Positions 27,713-35,265 of a DNA stretch of 64,000 nucleotides are shown piece after piece. Source of the DNA: Sphingobium cyanobacteriorum (GTDB lineage: Bacteria > Pseudomonadota > Alphaproteobacteria > Sphingomonadales > Sphingomonadaceae); contig NZ_JAUQOM010000006.1 of NCBI RefSeq assembly GCF_030580935.1, positions 1 through 64,000 of the forward strand, read 5' to 3'. The notes under the pieces were generated by a model. The model was given only the letters and a program-made list of their open reading frames with translations. It ran no database searches and was not told the DNA's origin. Both the position numbers and the translations under genes were made by a program. How positions within the stretch are numbered: the first letter of the stretch is position 1; the number at the start of each line of letters is the position of its first letter.

Positions 27713-28807
27713 ATGACGACCCTGTTCGACCCTATCCAGATCGGCGCGATTGCCGCGCCCAATCGTATCCTGATGGCGCCTTTGACCCGTGGCCGTGGCA
27801 CAAGGGACCATGTGCCCACCCCGATCATGGTGGATTATTACCGCCAGCGCGCGTCGGCCGGCCTGATCATCAGCGAAGCGACCGGCATTTCGCGTCAGGG
27901 GCTGGGCTGGCCCTATGCGCCGGGCATCTGGTCGGATGAACAGGTCGCGGCGTGGCGGCCGGTGACGCAGGCGGTGCATGATGCGGGCGGGCGGATCATC
28001 GTCCAGCTCTGGCATATGGGGCGTCAGGTGCATAGCGCCGTGACCGGCGAGCAGCCGGTATCGTCCAGCGCCACCGCGACGGCGGGCGACGCCCATACAT
28101 ATGAAGGCAGGCAGCCGTTCGAAACCGCCCGTCCGCTGGGCGTCGATGAAATCCCCGGACTGATCGAAACCTATGTCGTGGCCGCGCGCAACGCGATCCG
28201 CGCCGGGTTCGACGGGGTGCAGATTCACGCCGCCAACGGCTATCTGATCGACCAGTTCCTGCGCGACAACGCCAATTTCCGCACCGACCAATATGGCGGC
28301 AGCATCGAAAACCGCGTGCGCCTGCTGCGCGAAGTGACGCAAGCGGTGGCCGATGCGATCGGCGCGGACAAGGTTTCGGTGCGCCTGTCGCCCAATGGCG
28401 ATTCGCAGGGGGTGAACGACAGCGACCCCGCCAGCCTCTTCGCCCATGCCGCCGCTGTGCTGGACGCGATCGGCATCGCCTTTCTCGAACTGCGCGAACC
28501 CGGCCCGGACGGCACGTTCGGGCGAACCGACGTGCCGCGCCAGTCACCGCTGATTCGCCAGCATTTCAAGGGGCCGCTGGTGCTCAACAGCGACTATGAT
28601 GTCGACCGGGCGCAGGCGGACCTGGACAGCGGCCTGGCCGACGCGATCAGCTTCGGCCGCCCGCTGATGGCCAATCCCGACCTGGTCGAACGCTTCCGCC
28701 AGGGCGCGCCGCTCAATCCGCCGCAGGACATGACGACCTGGTATGGGCCGGGCGAGAAGGGTTATACCGACTATCCGACGCTGGAGCAGGAAAAGGTGGA
28801 CGCCTGA
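27713..28807 (+). CDS. Old Yellow Enzyme family FMN oxidoreductase (NemA-like)
   Basis: FMN-dependent, NADPH-using ene-reductase of the Old Yellow Enzyme family, which reduces activated alkenes, quinones or nitro compounds in the cytosol. The 364-residue barrel shows PNRILMAPLTRGR, IVQLWHMGRQVH, FDGVQIHAANGYLIDQFLRD and SIENRVRLLREV, plus FGRPLMANPDLVERF at the phosphate-binding end. ATG 27713 follows GAGGGAGA; upstream in-frame codons lack support. It stands alone between a palindromic operator-like site and a bidirectional terminator, and converges on the riboflavin genes that supply its cofactor. Confidence 0.92.
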   Translation: MTTLFDPIQIGAIAAPNRILMAPLTRGRGTRDHVPTPIMVDYYRQRASAGLIISEATGISRQGLGWPYAPGIWSDEQVAAWRPVTQAVHDAGGRIIVQLWHMGRQVHSAVTGEQPVSSSATATAGDAHTYEGRQPFETARPLGVDEIPGLIETYVVAARNAIRAGFDGVQIHAANGYLIDQFLRDNANFRTDQYGGSIENRVRLLREVTQAVADAIGADKVSVRLSPNGDSQGVNDSDPASLFAHAAAVLDAIGIAFLELREPGPDGTFGRTDVPRQSPLIRQHFKGPLVLNSDYDVDRAQADLDSGLADAISFGRPLMANPDLVERFRQGAPLNPPQDMTTWYGPGEKGYTDYPTLEQEKVDA

Positions 28808-28844
28808 CCCGCTGCCTGTCGGACAAGATGGATGGCCGGACAAG

Positions 28845-28870
28845 GAAGGGGGCGGTCAAACGCCCCCTTC
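28845..28870. terminator. bidirectional terminator between the OYE gene and ribH
   Basis: GAAGGGGGCG (28845-28854) pairs with CGCCCCCTTC (28861-28870) around a 6-base loop. The long GC stem lies between two convergent genes, although the T-runs are short. Confidence 0.65.
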
Positions 28871-28877
28871 TTCCTGC

Positions 28878-29300
28878 CTACATGCCAAAACGTTCGCGCA
28901 GCGCCAGCATGGCGATCGCCGCCTTGGCCGCTTCGCCGCCCTTGTCCTTCTGGTCGGGCCGCGCGCGCACCAGCGCCTGTTCCTCATTCTCGACCGTCAG
29001 GATGCCGTTGCCGATCGCGATCGCATCCATGCTGAGCGCCATCAGGCCGCGCGCGCTTTCGTTCGACACCACTTCGAAATGATAGGTTTCGCCGCGGATC
29101 ACCACGCCGATGGCGACGAACCCGTCATAGCGGCCGCTTTCCGCCGCCAGCGCGATCGCGCCGGGGATTTCCAGCGCGCCCGGCACCGTCACCACGTCAT
29201 ATTTATGCCCCGCATCATCCAGCGCGGCTTTCGCCCCCTCGATCAGCAGGTCGTTCAGATGGTCGTAGAAGCGCGCTTCGACGATGAGGAATTTGGCCAT
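28878..29300 (-). CDS. ribH: 6,7-dimethyl-8-ribityllumazine synthase
   Basis: Condenses the pyrimidine precursor with 3,4-dihydroxy-2-butanone 4-phosphate to form lumazine, the penultimate step to riboflavin. The motifs [12 protein letters not shown] and [15 protein letters not shown] (catalytic His) are intact, and the end [15 protein letters not shown] is typical. Its 140 residues are on the short side of the normal range. AAGGA precedes the ATG, and the ribB gene ends 11 bp upstream on the same strand. Confidence 0.96.
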   Translation of the reverse strand: MAKFLIVEARFYDHLNDLLIEGAKAALDDAGHKYDVVTVPGALEIPGAIALAAESGRYDGFVAIGVVIRGETYHFEVVSNESARGLMALSMDAIAIGNGILTVENEEQALVRARPDQKDKGGEAAKAAIAMLALRERFGM

Positions 29301-29311
29301 GATGCGTGTCC

Positions 29312-30592
29312 TTACAGGTCGATGGGGCGATGTCCGACGACGGACAGGTCATACCCGTCCAGCGCCACGAGGCTGTGATGGCTGTTGGTCAGCAGGATCA
29401 TGTCATGCACGCCCAGCTCCGCCAGCAATTGCGCGCCCACGCCATAGTCGCGCAGTTCATCCATCTCACCGGGCGCCACGCCGGTTTCGCGCTGAAGCGT
29501 CAGGCTCAATATGTCCTTTTCACTGCCGCGCAGCATCACGATCACGCCCGCGCCCTCCGCGCCGATAATCTCCATCGACCGCTGCAACAGGCTTTCGCGC
29601 GGCCCCTGCATCCCGCAAGTGTCGCTGAGCGGGGCGAACTGATGCATCCGCACCAATGTCGGCGAATCGGGATCGACATGGCCCTTTTGCAGCACCAGTT
29701 GCTCGCCCCGCGTCGCGCGGTTGTAATAGCTGATCGCCTTCCATTCGCCGCCCCACCGGCTGGTGAAGTTGGTCGCCACCCGCCGTTCGACCATATGGTC
29801 GTGCCGGCGCCGATAGGCGATCAGGTCGCGGATCGTGCCGATCTTCATCTTGTGCTTTTGCGCGAAGGGGATGAGGTCGTCGAGGCGCGCCATCGTGCCA
29901 TCGTCCTTCATCACTTCGCAGATCACGCCGGACGGGTTCAGCCCGGCCAGCCGCGCCACGTCCACCGCCGCTTCGGTATGGCCCGTGCGCACCAGCACGC
30001 CGCCATCCTTGGCCACCAGCGGAAAGACATGGCCCGGCGTCACGATGTCGCCCTGGCCCTTCGACCCGTCGATCGCGACCGATATCGTGCGGGCGCGGTC
30101 GGCGGCGCTGATGCCGGTGGTCACACCCTCGCGCGCCTCGATCGACACGGTGAAGGCGGTTTCGTGCCGCGTCCCGTTGTTGCGGCTCATCAGGTCCAGG
30201 CCCAGTTCCTCGACCCGGCTTTTCGTCAGCGCAAGGCAGATGAGGCCACGGCCATGCGTCGCCATGAAATTGATCGCGTCCGGGGTCGCCATCTGCGCCG
30301 GGATGACCAGATCGCCTTCATTCTCGCGATCTTCGTCATCGACCAGGATGAACATGCGGCCATTGCGGGCCTCGTTGATGATTTCTTCGGGCGATGCGAG
30401 CGCGGTGCCGCCCTCGCGCTTGAGCAGATAGGCTTCCAGCTTGCCCAGCGTCTCGGCGGTCGGGTTCCAGTCCGCCTCGCCCAGCTTGCGCAGCGAATTG
30501 GCGTGGAGGCCGGCGGCGCGCGCCAGGCCGGAACGGGACATGCCGCCATCGGTGACGAGGCTGCGGACGGTATCAAGAAGCGCGGACGACAT
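29312..30592 (-). CDS. ribB: HTH-RibB-degenerate RibA fusion (RibBX-type)
   Basis: Three parts in 426 residues. Residues 1-60 look like a Cro/XRE-type helix-turn-helix ([18 protein letters not shown], then [12 protein letters not shown]). Residues 65-270 are 3,4-dihydroxy-2-butanone-4-phosphate synthase with [24 protein letters not shown] and [15 protein letters not shown], so the ribulose 5-phosphate step should be active. The C-terminal 150 or so residues align with GTP cyclohydrolase II in order but lack its zinc-site SECLTGD/RCDCGxQ sequence: the region reads [20 protein letters not shown]. It therefore resembles the RibBX proteins described in Proteobacteria, and a separate ribA should exist elsewhere. 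AAGGAG precedes ATG 30592. Confidence 0.9.
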   Translation of the reverse strand: MSSALLDTVRSLVTDGGMSRSGLARAAGLHANSLRKLGEADWNPTAETLGKLEAYLLKREGGTALASPEEIINEARNGRMFILVDDEDRENEGDLVIPAQMATPDAINFMATHGRGLICLALTKSRVEELGLDLMSRNNGTRHETAFTVSIEAREGVTTGISAADRARTISVAIDGSKGQGDIVTPGHVFPLVAKDGGVLVRTGHTEAAVDVARLAGLNPSGVICEVMKDDGTMARLDDLIPFAQKHKMKIGTIRDLIAYRRRHDHMVERRVATNFTSRWGGEWKAISYYNRATRGEQLVLQKGHVDPDSPTLVRMHQFAPLSDTCGMQGPRESLLQRSMEIIGAEGAGVIVMLRGSEKDILSLTLQRETGVAPGEMDELRDYGVGAQLLAELGVHDMILLTNSHHSLVALDGYDLSVVGHRPIDL

Positions 30593-30627
30593 GGGAAACG
30601 ACTCCTTCCCTCAATGGAATGGCGTCT

Positions 30628-30663
30628 ATATCACATCGCAGTGTGAACATTGCAAGATGCAAT
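30628..30663 (-). promoter_or_regulatory. ribB promoter with two overlapping palindromes
   Basis: On the - strand a possible -35 TTGCAA and -10 GATATA are 17 bp apart. The -35 lies in the palindrome ATTGCA-N3-TGCAAT (30649-30663). The spacer holds a second palindrome, TCACA-N6-TGTGA (about 30631-30646 on +). Such an overlap suggests repression. No FMN riboswitch consensus is seen in the 127 bp between ribE and ribB. Confidence 0.5.
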
Positions 30664-30719
30664 CACATTGAACCTGTCGTCATCAGCCTTGCCGGGGCGG
30701 CCATCGCCGTCCCGCCCTC

Positions 30720-31328
30720 TCATAGCCTGCGCAGGCTCTGCATCCGGTCGAGATAGCGCGCCAGCACATCGATCTCCAGATTGAACGCGCGCCCGTCCGG
30801 CAACTGGTCCAGCGTCGTGGCGGCGGCGGTGTGGGGGATGATGTTCAGGCCGAAATGGACGCTGCCATCGGCCTGGTCCGACACGCTGTTGACGGTCAGC
30901 GAAATGCCGTCGAGCGTGATCGATCCCTTGGTCGCCAGCGCCGCGGCCAGGGCGGCGGGCGCGCGGATCGTCAGCCGGGTCGAATCGCCATCGGCCTGCG
31001 CCGACACCAGATGGCCGATGCCGTCGACATGGCCGGTGACGATATGGCCGCCCAGTTCGTCGCCGACCTTGAGCGCCCGCTCCAGGTTCAGCCGGCCGCC
31101 TTCCTGCCACAGGCCGGGCGCGGTGCGGGCGAGCGTTTCGGCCGACAGGTCGACCGCGAACCAGTCGGTGCCCTTGTCCACCACCGTCAGGCAGGCGCCC
31201 GAACAGGCGATCGACGCGCCGATCGCCACGCCGTCCATGGCATAGCTGCATCCGATCACCAGCCGCAGGTCGCCGCGCTGTTCATATGTGCGGATGGTCC
31301 CGATGTCGGTGATGATGCCGGTGAACAT
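30720..31328 (-). CDS. ribE: riboflavin synthase, alpha chain
   Basis: Converts two lumazine molecules into riboflavin and the pyrimidine precursor. The N-terminus MFTGIITDIGTI is diagnostic. Two lumazine-binding barrels are visible: IACSGACLTVV in the first, and GHIVTGHVDGIGHL with KGSITLDGISLTVNSV in the second. The length of 202 residues is normal. It follows ribD by 42 bp with AGGA before the ATG. Confidence 0.96.
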   Translation of the reverse strand: MFTGIITDIGTIRTYEQRGDLRLVIGCSYAMDGVAIGASIACSGACLTVVDKGTDWFAVDLSAETLARTAPGLWQEGGRLNLERALKVGDELGGHIVTGHVDGIGHLVSAQADGDSTRLTIRAPAALAAALATKGSITLDGISLTVNSVSDQADGSVHFGLNIIPHTAAATTLDQLPDGRAFNLEIDVLARYLDRMQSLRRL

Positions 31329-31370
31329 GCGTGCGTCCTGTGATGTGAAACGGAGCGTTGGAAAGGGGAC

Positions 31371-32324
31371 TTAGGCGCTGCGAACCCGCTCGTAAACCTC
31401 CAGCCGATCCACGCCCAGCGCCCGCATGTCGATCAGCCGCCAGCGGCCATGGGCCTGCGTCAGGTCGGTCAGGCCAATGTCGCCAATCCCCGCCAGCCCC
31501 GCGCCGATGATGATCGGCGCGCGATAGAGCATCAGGCGATCGACCCGGTCGGCGCGCAGGAAAGCGGCGGCGGTGGCCGCGCCACCCTCGACCAGCAGAT
31601 GGTCGACCCGGTCCAGCGTTGCAATGTCATCGGGCGTGGCGATCGGCGTCCAGCCTGCCGGCGCCGCGCCGCGCGTCAGCACCAACCGGCGCGGGGACCG
31701 ATTCTCCAGCCCCGCCAGCCGCACGTCCAGCCGTGGCGCATCGGTGCGCAACGTGCCGCCGCCGACCAGTATCGCGTCATGCCTGGCCCGCTCCATATGG
31801 GCATGGGCACGCGCCTCCGGCCCGGTGATCCAGCGACTCGCCCCGTCGTCACGGGCGATGCGCCCGTCGAGCGACAGGCCCAGTTTCAAGGTGACATGCG
31901 GCCGTCCCAGCGTCTGGCGCAGTACGAAACCGGCCATCGCCCGTGCCGCCTCGTCGGCCATCAATCCCATGTCGACGCGCACGCCCCGGTCGCGCAGCCA
32001 GGCGGCGCCCTGTCCGTCGGTGCGCGGATCGGGATCACGCAGCGCGATCACGACGCGGGCAACCCCGGCACGGGCCATCAGGTCGGCGCAGCGCGGCCCG
32101 CGTGGCGACAGGTGGAAACAGGGTTCCAGCGTCACATAGGCCGTGGCCCCGCGCGCCCGATCCATCGCCTGCTCCAGCGCCTGCGCCTCGGCATGGGGGC
32201 GGCCGCCCTTCTGGGTCCAGCCGCGCCCGACGACATGGCCATCCCGCACGATCAGGCAGCCGACATTGGGATTGGGGGTGGAAAGCCCGCGCCCGCGCCC
32301 CGACAGGGCGATGGCGGCGGCCAT
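31371..32324 (-). CDS. ribD: riboflavin deaminase/reductase RibD
   Basis: Bifunctional enzyme for the deamination and side-chain reduction steps of riboflavin synthesis. The deaminase zinc site is HAEAQAL plus PCFHLSPRGPRC near the N-terminus. The reductase domain (about residue 140 on) shows VTLKLGLSLDGRIA, SRWITG, ILVGGGTLRTDAPRL and HLLVEGGAATAAAFL. ATG 32324 (MAAAIALSG) follows AGGA by 10 nt. A longer reading runs through the preceding gene and is rejected. The protein has 317 residues. It heads ribD-ribE, followed by ribB-ribH with their own promoter. Confidence 0.94.
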   Translation of the reverse strand: MAAAIALSGRGRGLSTPNPNVGCLIVRDGHVVGRGWTQKGGRPHAEAQALEQAMDRARGATAYVTLEPCFHLSPRGPRCADLMARAGVARVVIALRDPDPRTDGQGAAWLRDRGVRVDMGLMADEAARAMAGFVLRQTLGRPHVTLKLGLSLDGRIARDDGASRWITGPEARAHAHMERARHDAILVGGGTLRTDAPRLDVRLAGLENRSPRRLVLTRGAAPAGWTPIATPDDIATLDRVDHLLVEGGAATAAAFLRADRVDRLMLYRAPIIIGAGLAGIGDIGLTDLTQAHGRWRLIDMRALGVDRLEVYERVRSA

Positions 32325-32359
32325 GTAGCGCCGGTCCTGGGCGGGCGAGGGTGACGTGC

Positions 32360-32839
32360 TCAGGGCTGGGCGGCTCCCGCCGGCGGCGCGCCGCCGGCTT
32401 TGGGCGCGCCCTTCTCGGTCGCTTCCGCCCTGGCCAGCCGCTCGTCCAGCAGGGCGTCGATCTGCTTGACCGCCTCCTTGCGCCGGGCGCTGTTGCGGGC
32501 TTCCTCCTCGCGCCATTCGATGCCAAAGGCATCGGCGAAGCCCTGCATCTTCTTCTGCTGCTTGATCAACGCCGCCTCGCGCTTGGCGAAGTCGATCTTC
32601 TGTTGCAGGATGATCGCCGCGTCCGATCGGTTCGCGTCCCAGCTCTGGACATAGATGATCTTGTTGCGGGTCGGCATCGTGTTGGTGTTCGCGTCGACGA
32701 TGAACGCCCAGATGATCACATAGGTCAGGGCCGCGGAAAGGCCGAGCAGCGGCCATTTATGCTGACGCTGCTGCCTGAAATAGCCCCAGAAGTCGCCAAG
32801 CGCATTTTTGGGGGAAACGGGACGGGGAAAGATCGCCAT
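32360..32839 (-). CDS. hypothetical single-pass membrane protein
   Basis: 159 residues. One hydrophobic helix at about residues 27-47 (WPLLGLSAALTYVIIWAFIV) follows a basic N-terminus. After it comes a charged, probably coiled-coil stretch (KIDFAKREAALIKQQKKM; EEEARNSARRKEAVKQI) and an Ala/Pro/Gly-rich tail. I do not recognise a named family. It lies 36 bp ahead of ribD on the same strand and may be in that transcript. AAGGG precedes ATG 32839. Confidence 0.7.
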   Translation of the reverse strand: MAIFPRPVSPKNALGDFWGYFRQQRQHKWPLLGLSAALTYVIIWAFIVDANTNTMPTRNKIIYVQSWDANRSDAAIILQQKIDFAKREAALIKQQKKMQGFADAFGIEWREEEARNSARRKEAVKQIDALLDERLARAEATEKGAPKAGGAPPAGAAQP

Positions 32840-32956
32840 GCCGCCCTTATAGGGCAGCGCGCCCGCAGATGCAAAATGGTCCATGATTCTTCCATGGGAC
32901 CGGGATCGCCCTCCCGGTCCTCCGTTCAAAGAGAGGGGGGGAGGGCGCCCTGGCTG

Positions 32957-33691
32957 TCATCGCTCCGTCAGCGTGAAGCGCACCGTCAATGTCTTGGATG
33001 ACGCCACCGGCACCCCGTCGCGCGTCGCTGGCCGGAACCGCCATGTGCGCAGCGCGTGGCGCTGGGTCGCCAGCCAGAAGCGCTCGTCTGTGGCGGCGAT
33101 CTTCTCGATGCCGCTGACGCGCCCGTCCGCATCGATCAGGACGCGCACCGTCACTTTGCCCTCCAGTCCCTGGCGAATCATTGCGCCGGGATAATCGGGC
33201 TGGAATGCGGGCAGCGCGCGCGGGTCGATCTGCGGTTCGGTCAGCACCGGCTCGGCGATCGGCGGCGGCGGTGGAACATAGGGCGGGGTCGGGCCGGTGC
33301 CCGCACCGCTGCCCTCCGTTCTGGTCAGCGGCGGGTCGCCCTTGGGCAGGTCGGTCAGCGGGTCGGTGACGGTCGGCCGGTCACGCGGCGGCTGCCGGGT
33401 CTGGACCCTGGCATCGGTCTTGTCGTCGATGACCGGATCGGGCGGCTTGGGGAGGGGAATGTTCACGGTTTCGATCGGCGGCGAAGGGGTGAATATATCG
33501 ATCGCCTCCTTGGGGATCAGCAGGAACGCCCCGATCACCACTGCATGGACCGCCACTGTGCCGCCCAGTCCCAGCGGCGACTTGCGCCCCGCGCCATAGC
33601 GCGATCCGCTGTCCTGCTGCCTGAACTGCGCCCGTCCAGCCTCTGCCCGTCCTGTCTCTGTCTGCCCTGATCCCACCATAATGAGTCGCAT
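32957..33691 (-). CDS. TonB family energy-transducing protein
   Basis: Couples the proton-motive force to outer-membrane receptors. The 244-residue protein has a basic cytosolic N-terminus of about 35 residues, one membrane anchor (GGTVAVHAVVIGAFLLIP), a Pro-rich periplasmic spacer with PPYVPPPPPIAEP, and a C-terminal TonB domain (about 165-244) with YPGAMIRQGLEGKVTVRVLI, DADGRVSG and LRTWRFRPA. ATG 33691 follows GAGGAG by 7 nt. ExbB/ExbD are not in the window. The unusually AT-rich promoter region holds repeated CAACAT hexamers. Confidence 0.92.
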   Translation of the reverse strand: MRLIMVGSGQTETGRAEAGRAQFRQQDSGSRYGAGRKSPLGLGGTVAVHAVVIGAFLLIPKEAIDIFTPSPPIETVNIPLPKPPDPVIDDKTDARVQTRQPPRDRPTVTDPLTDLPKGDPPLTRTEGSGAGTGPTPPYVPPPPPIAEPVLTEPQIDPRALPAFQPDYPGAMIRQGLEGKVTVRVLIDADGRVSGIEKIAATDERFWLATQRHALRTWRFRPATRDGVPVASSKTLTVRFTLTER

Positions 33692-33759
33692 CGTCCGGCT
33701 CCTCTGTCCGCATCCTCTCCCGCACCGCCCGATGGATCGGGACTCCATGGCAGGATGAA

Positions 33760-33802
33760 ATGATACAACATCAAATAATGATATGTTGCAACATTAATTT
33801 AC
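33760..33802 (-). promoter_or_regulatory. AT-rich palindromic region upstream of the TonB gene
   Basis: The hexamer CAACAT occurs at 33766-33771 and 33789-33794, and its complement ATGTTG at 33783-33788. The last two form a perfect 12-bp palindrome ATGTTGCAACAT. The stretch is far richer in A+T than its surroundings and lies about 70-110 bp before the start, where a promoter and operator would be. The regulator is unknown. Confidence 0.45.
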
Positions 33803-33918
33803 AATGCCGGCAATATGGGGCAGGCGCCCTTTTCCAGGGACCGTCACGCCGATGCAGAATGTGTTTTAGCTGTACCACTCGCTGTAACGCTTAACGCCCT
33901 GCGGGGCCGCCCGGCAGC

Positions 33919-35184
33919 TTATAGCAGCCTGTCGATCGCATGCAGGACCAGGCCGACCAGCCCCCCGACCAGCGTACCGTTGACGCGGATATATTGCAGG
34001 TCGCGCCCGACCGCATGTTCCAGCCGACTGGTGACGGTGCCCGCGTCCCAGCCGCGCACCGTATCGCTGACCAGCCGCACGATCGCGTCGCCATAGCTGG
34101 CGGTCGCGCCCACCGCCGCCCGCCGCACGAACCGGTTGATGACCAGCCGCAGCCGCGCTTCCTGCTGCACCGTGCCGCCCAGCGTCCTCAGCGCCTCGCC
34201 CAGCCGTCCCGCCATCGCCCTGCCCGGATCGCGCACCGCGCGCAGCAGCCCGGCGCGTGCCTGTTCCCACATGCCTTCGATCCAGCGTTGCATGGCCGGA
34301 TTGTCCACGATCTCGTCACGCAACTTCGCCACCTTGGCCTGCATCTCCAGGTCGAATTGCAGGTCGAAGGCGAGCTTGGCCATGCCCTCCTCCGCCTTCA
34401 GCCGCAGCGGATGGCCCGGATCGGCGGCCATGTCGGCCAGCAGCTTGCGCAGCCCGGACAGGATCGCGTCGGCCAGATTTTCGTCCAGCCCCGTCCAGCG
34501 CAGCACCTTGCCCGCACGCTCATGCACCATCTGGCGGATCACAGGCTCGTTCGCCTCCAGCGTGCGGTCCGCCCAATGGATGATGCTGTCCATCACCGGG
34601 GCATGGCGGCCATCGCGCATCGCCGCCTCGATCGCCTGTCCTGCCAGCGGGCCGATGTTGATGGCGCGCAGGCGCTGGCCGATCGCGCCTTTCACCATGC
34701 CGCCCAGCCGTTCCTGGTCCAGCGCCTCCAGCACATCGGCGATCAGCCGGGACGCGCCTTCGCGCAACCGTCCGTCGCCGCCCGACGGACTGGCCAGGAA
34801 ACGTCCGGCGGCGGCGGCCACATCCACATGGCGCATCCGCCGCGCGACCACGGCCGGGGTCAGGAAATTGTCGCGCAGGAACAGGGCCAGCGTGTCGCCG
34901 ATCCGGTCCTTGTTGCGCGGGATGATCGCGGTGTGGGGGATGGGCAGGCCCAACGGATGCCGGAACAGCGCCGTCACCGCGAACCAGTCGGCCAGGCCGC
35001 CCACCATTGCCGCTTCGGCAAAGGCCTGGACGAAGCCGATGGCGGGGTGGAGATGGGCGGTGGCGCGGGCCGTGACGAACAGCGCCGCCATCGCCACCAG
35101 CATCCCTGTGGCCATCACCCGCATCCGTCGTGCGGGATGGGGGGGCAGCACCTCTCTGGGCCGGGGGATGCGAAGCAGCGTCAT
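33919..35184 (-). CDS. DUF445 family membrane protein
   Basis: About 421 residues. An N-terminal hydrophobic region (GMLVAMAALFVTARATA) and the signature GGLADWFAVTALFRHPLGL with IPHTAIIPRNKDRIG at about residues 60-95 identify DUF445. The long middle part is helical, and the last segment VNGTLVGGLVGLVLHAIDRL is another family hallmark. The function of the family is not known. ATG 35184 is preferred to a TTG three codons upstream. It is monocistronic between the TonB gene and the RND pump, all leftward. Confidence 0.9.
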   Translation of the reverse strand: MTLLRIPRPREVLPPHPARRMRVMATGMLVAMAALFVTARATAHLHPAIGFVQAFAEAAMVGGLADWFAVTALFRHPLGLPIPHTAIIPRNKDRIGDTLALFLRDNFLTPAVVARRMRHVDVAAAAGRFLASPSGGDGRLREGASRLIADVLEALDQERLGGMVKGAIGQRLRAINIGPLAGQAIEAAMRDGRHAPVMDSIIHWADRTLEANEPVIRQMVHERAGKVLRWTGLDENLADAILSGLRKLLADMAADPGHPLRLKAEEGMAKLAFDLQFDLEMQAKVAKLRDEIVDNPAMQRWIEGMWEQARAGLLRAVRDPGRAMAGRLGEALRTLGGTVQQEARLRLVINRFVRRAAVGATASYGDAIVRLVSDTVRGWDAGTVTSRLEHAVGRDLQYIRVNGTLVGGLVGLVLHAIDRLL

Positions 35185-35265
35185 GACCGTCAAACGGTTA
35201 CGCCGCCGTTTCGTTCAGGCAAGCCCTTCTTTTGCCGGGCCGGCACACTCTGCCGGCCCGCGGCT

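Noticed and set aside
30593..30719. FMN riboswitch before ribB
   Set aside because: The 127-bp gap is short and shows none of the conserved RFN-element blocks; palindromic DNA sites are present instead.
32325..32756. N-terminal extension of RibD by 144 residues
   Set aside because: It overlaps the preceding membrane-protein gene in another frame and has no fold-like sequence; the deaminase domain begins right after ATG 32324.
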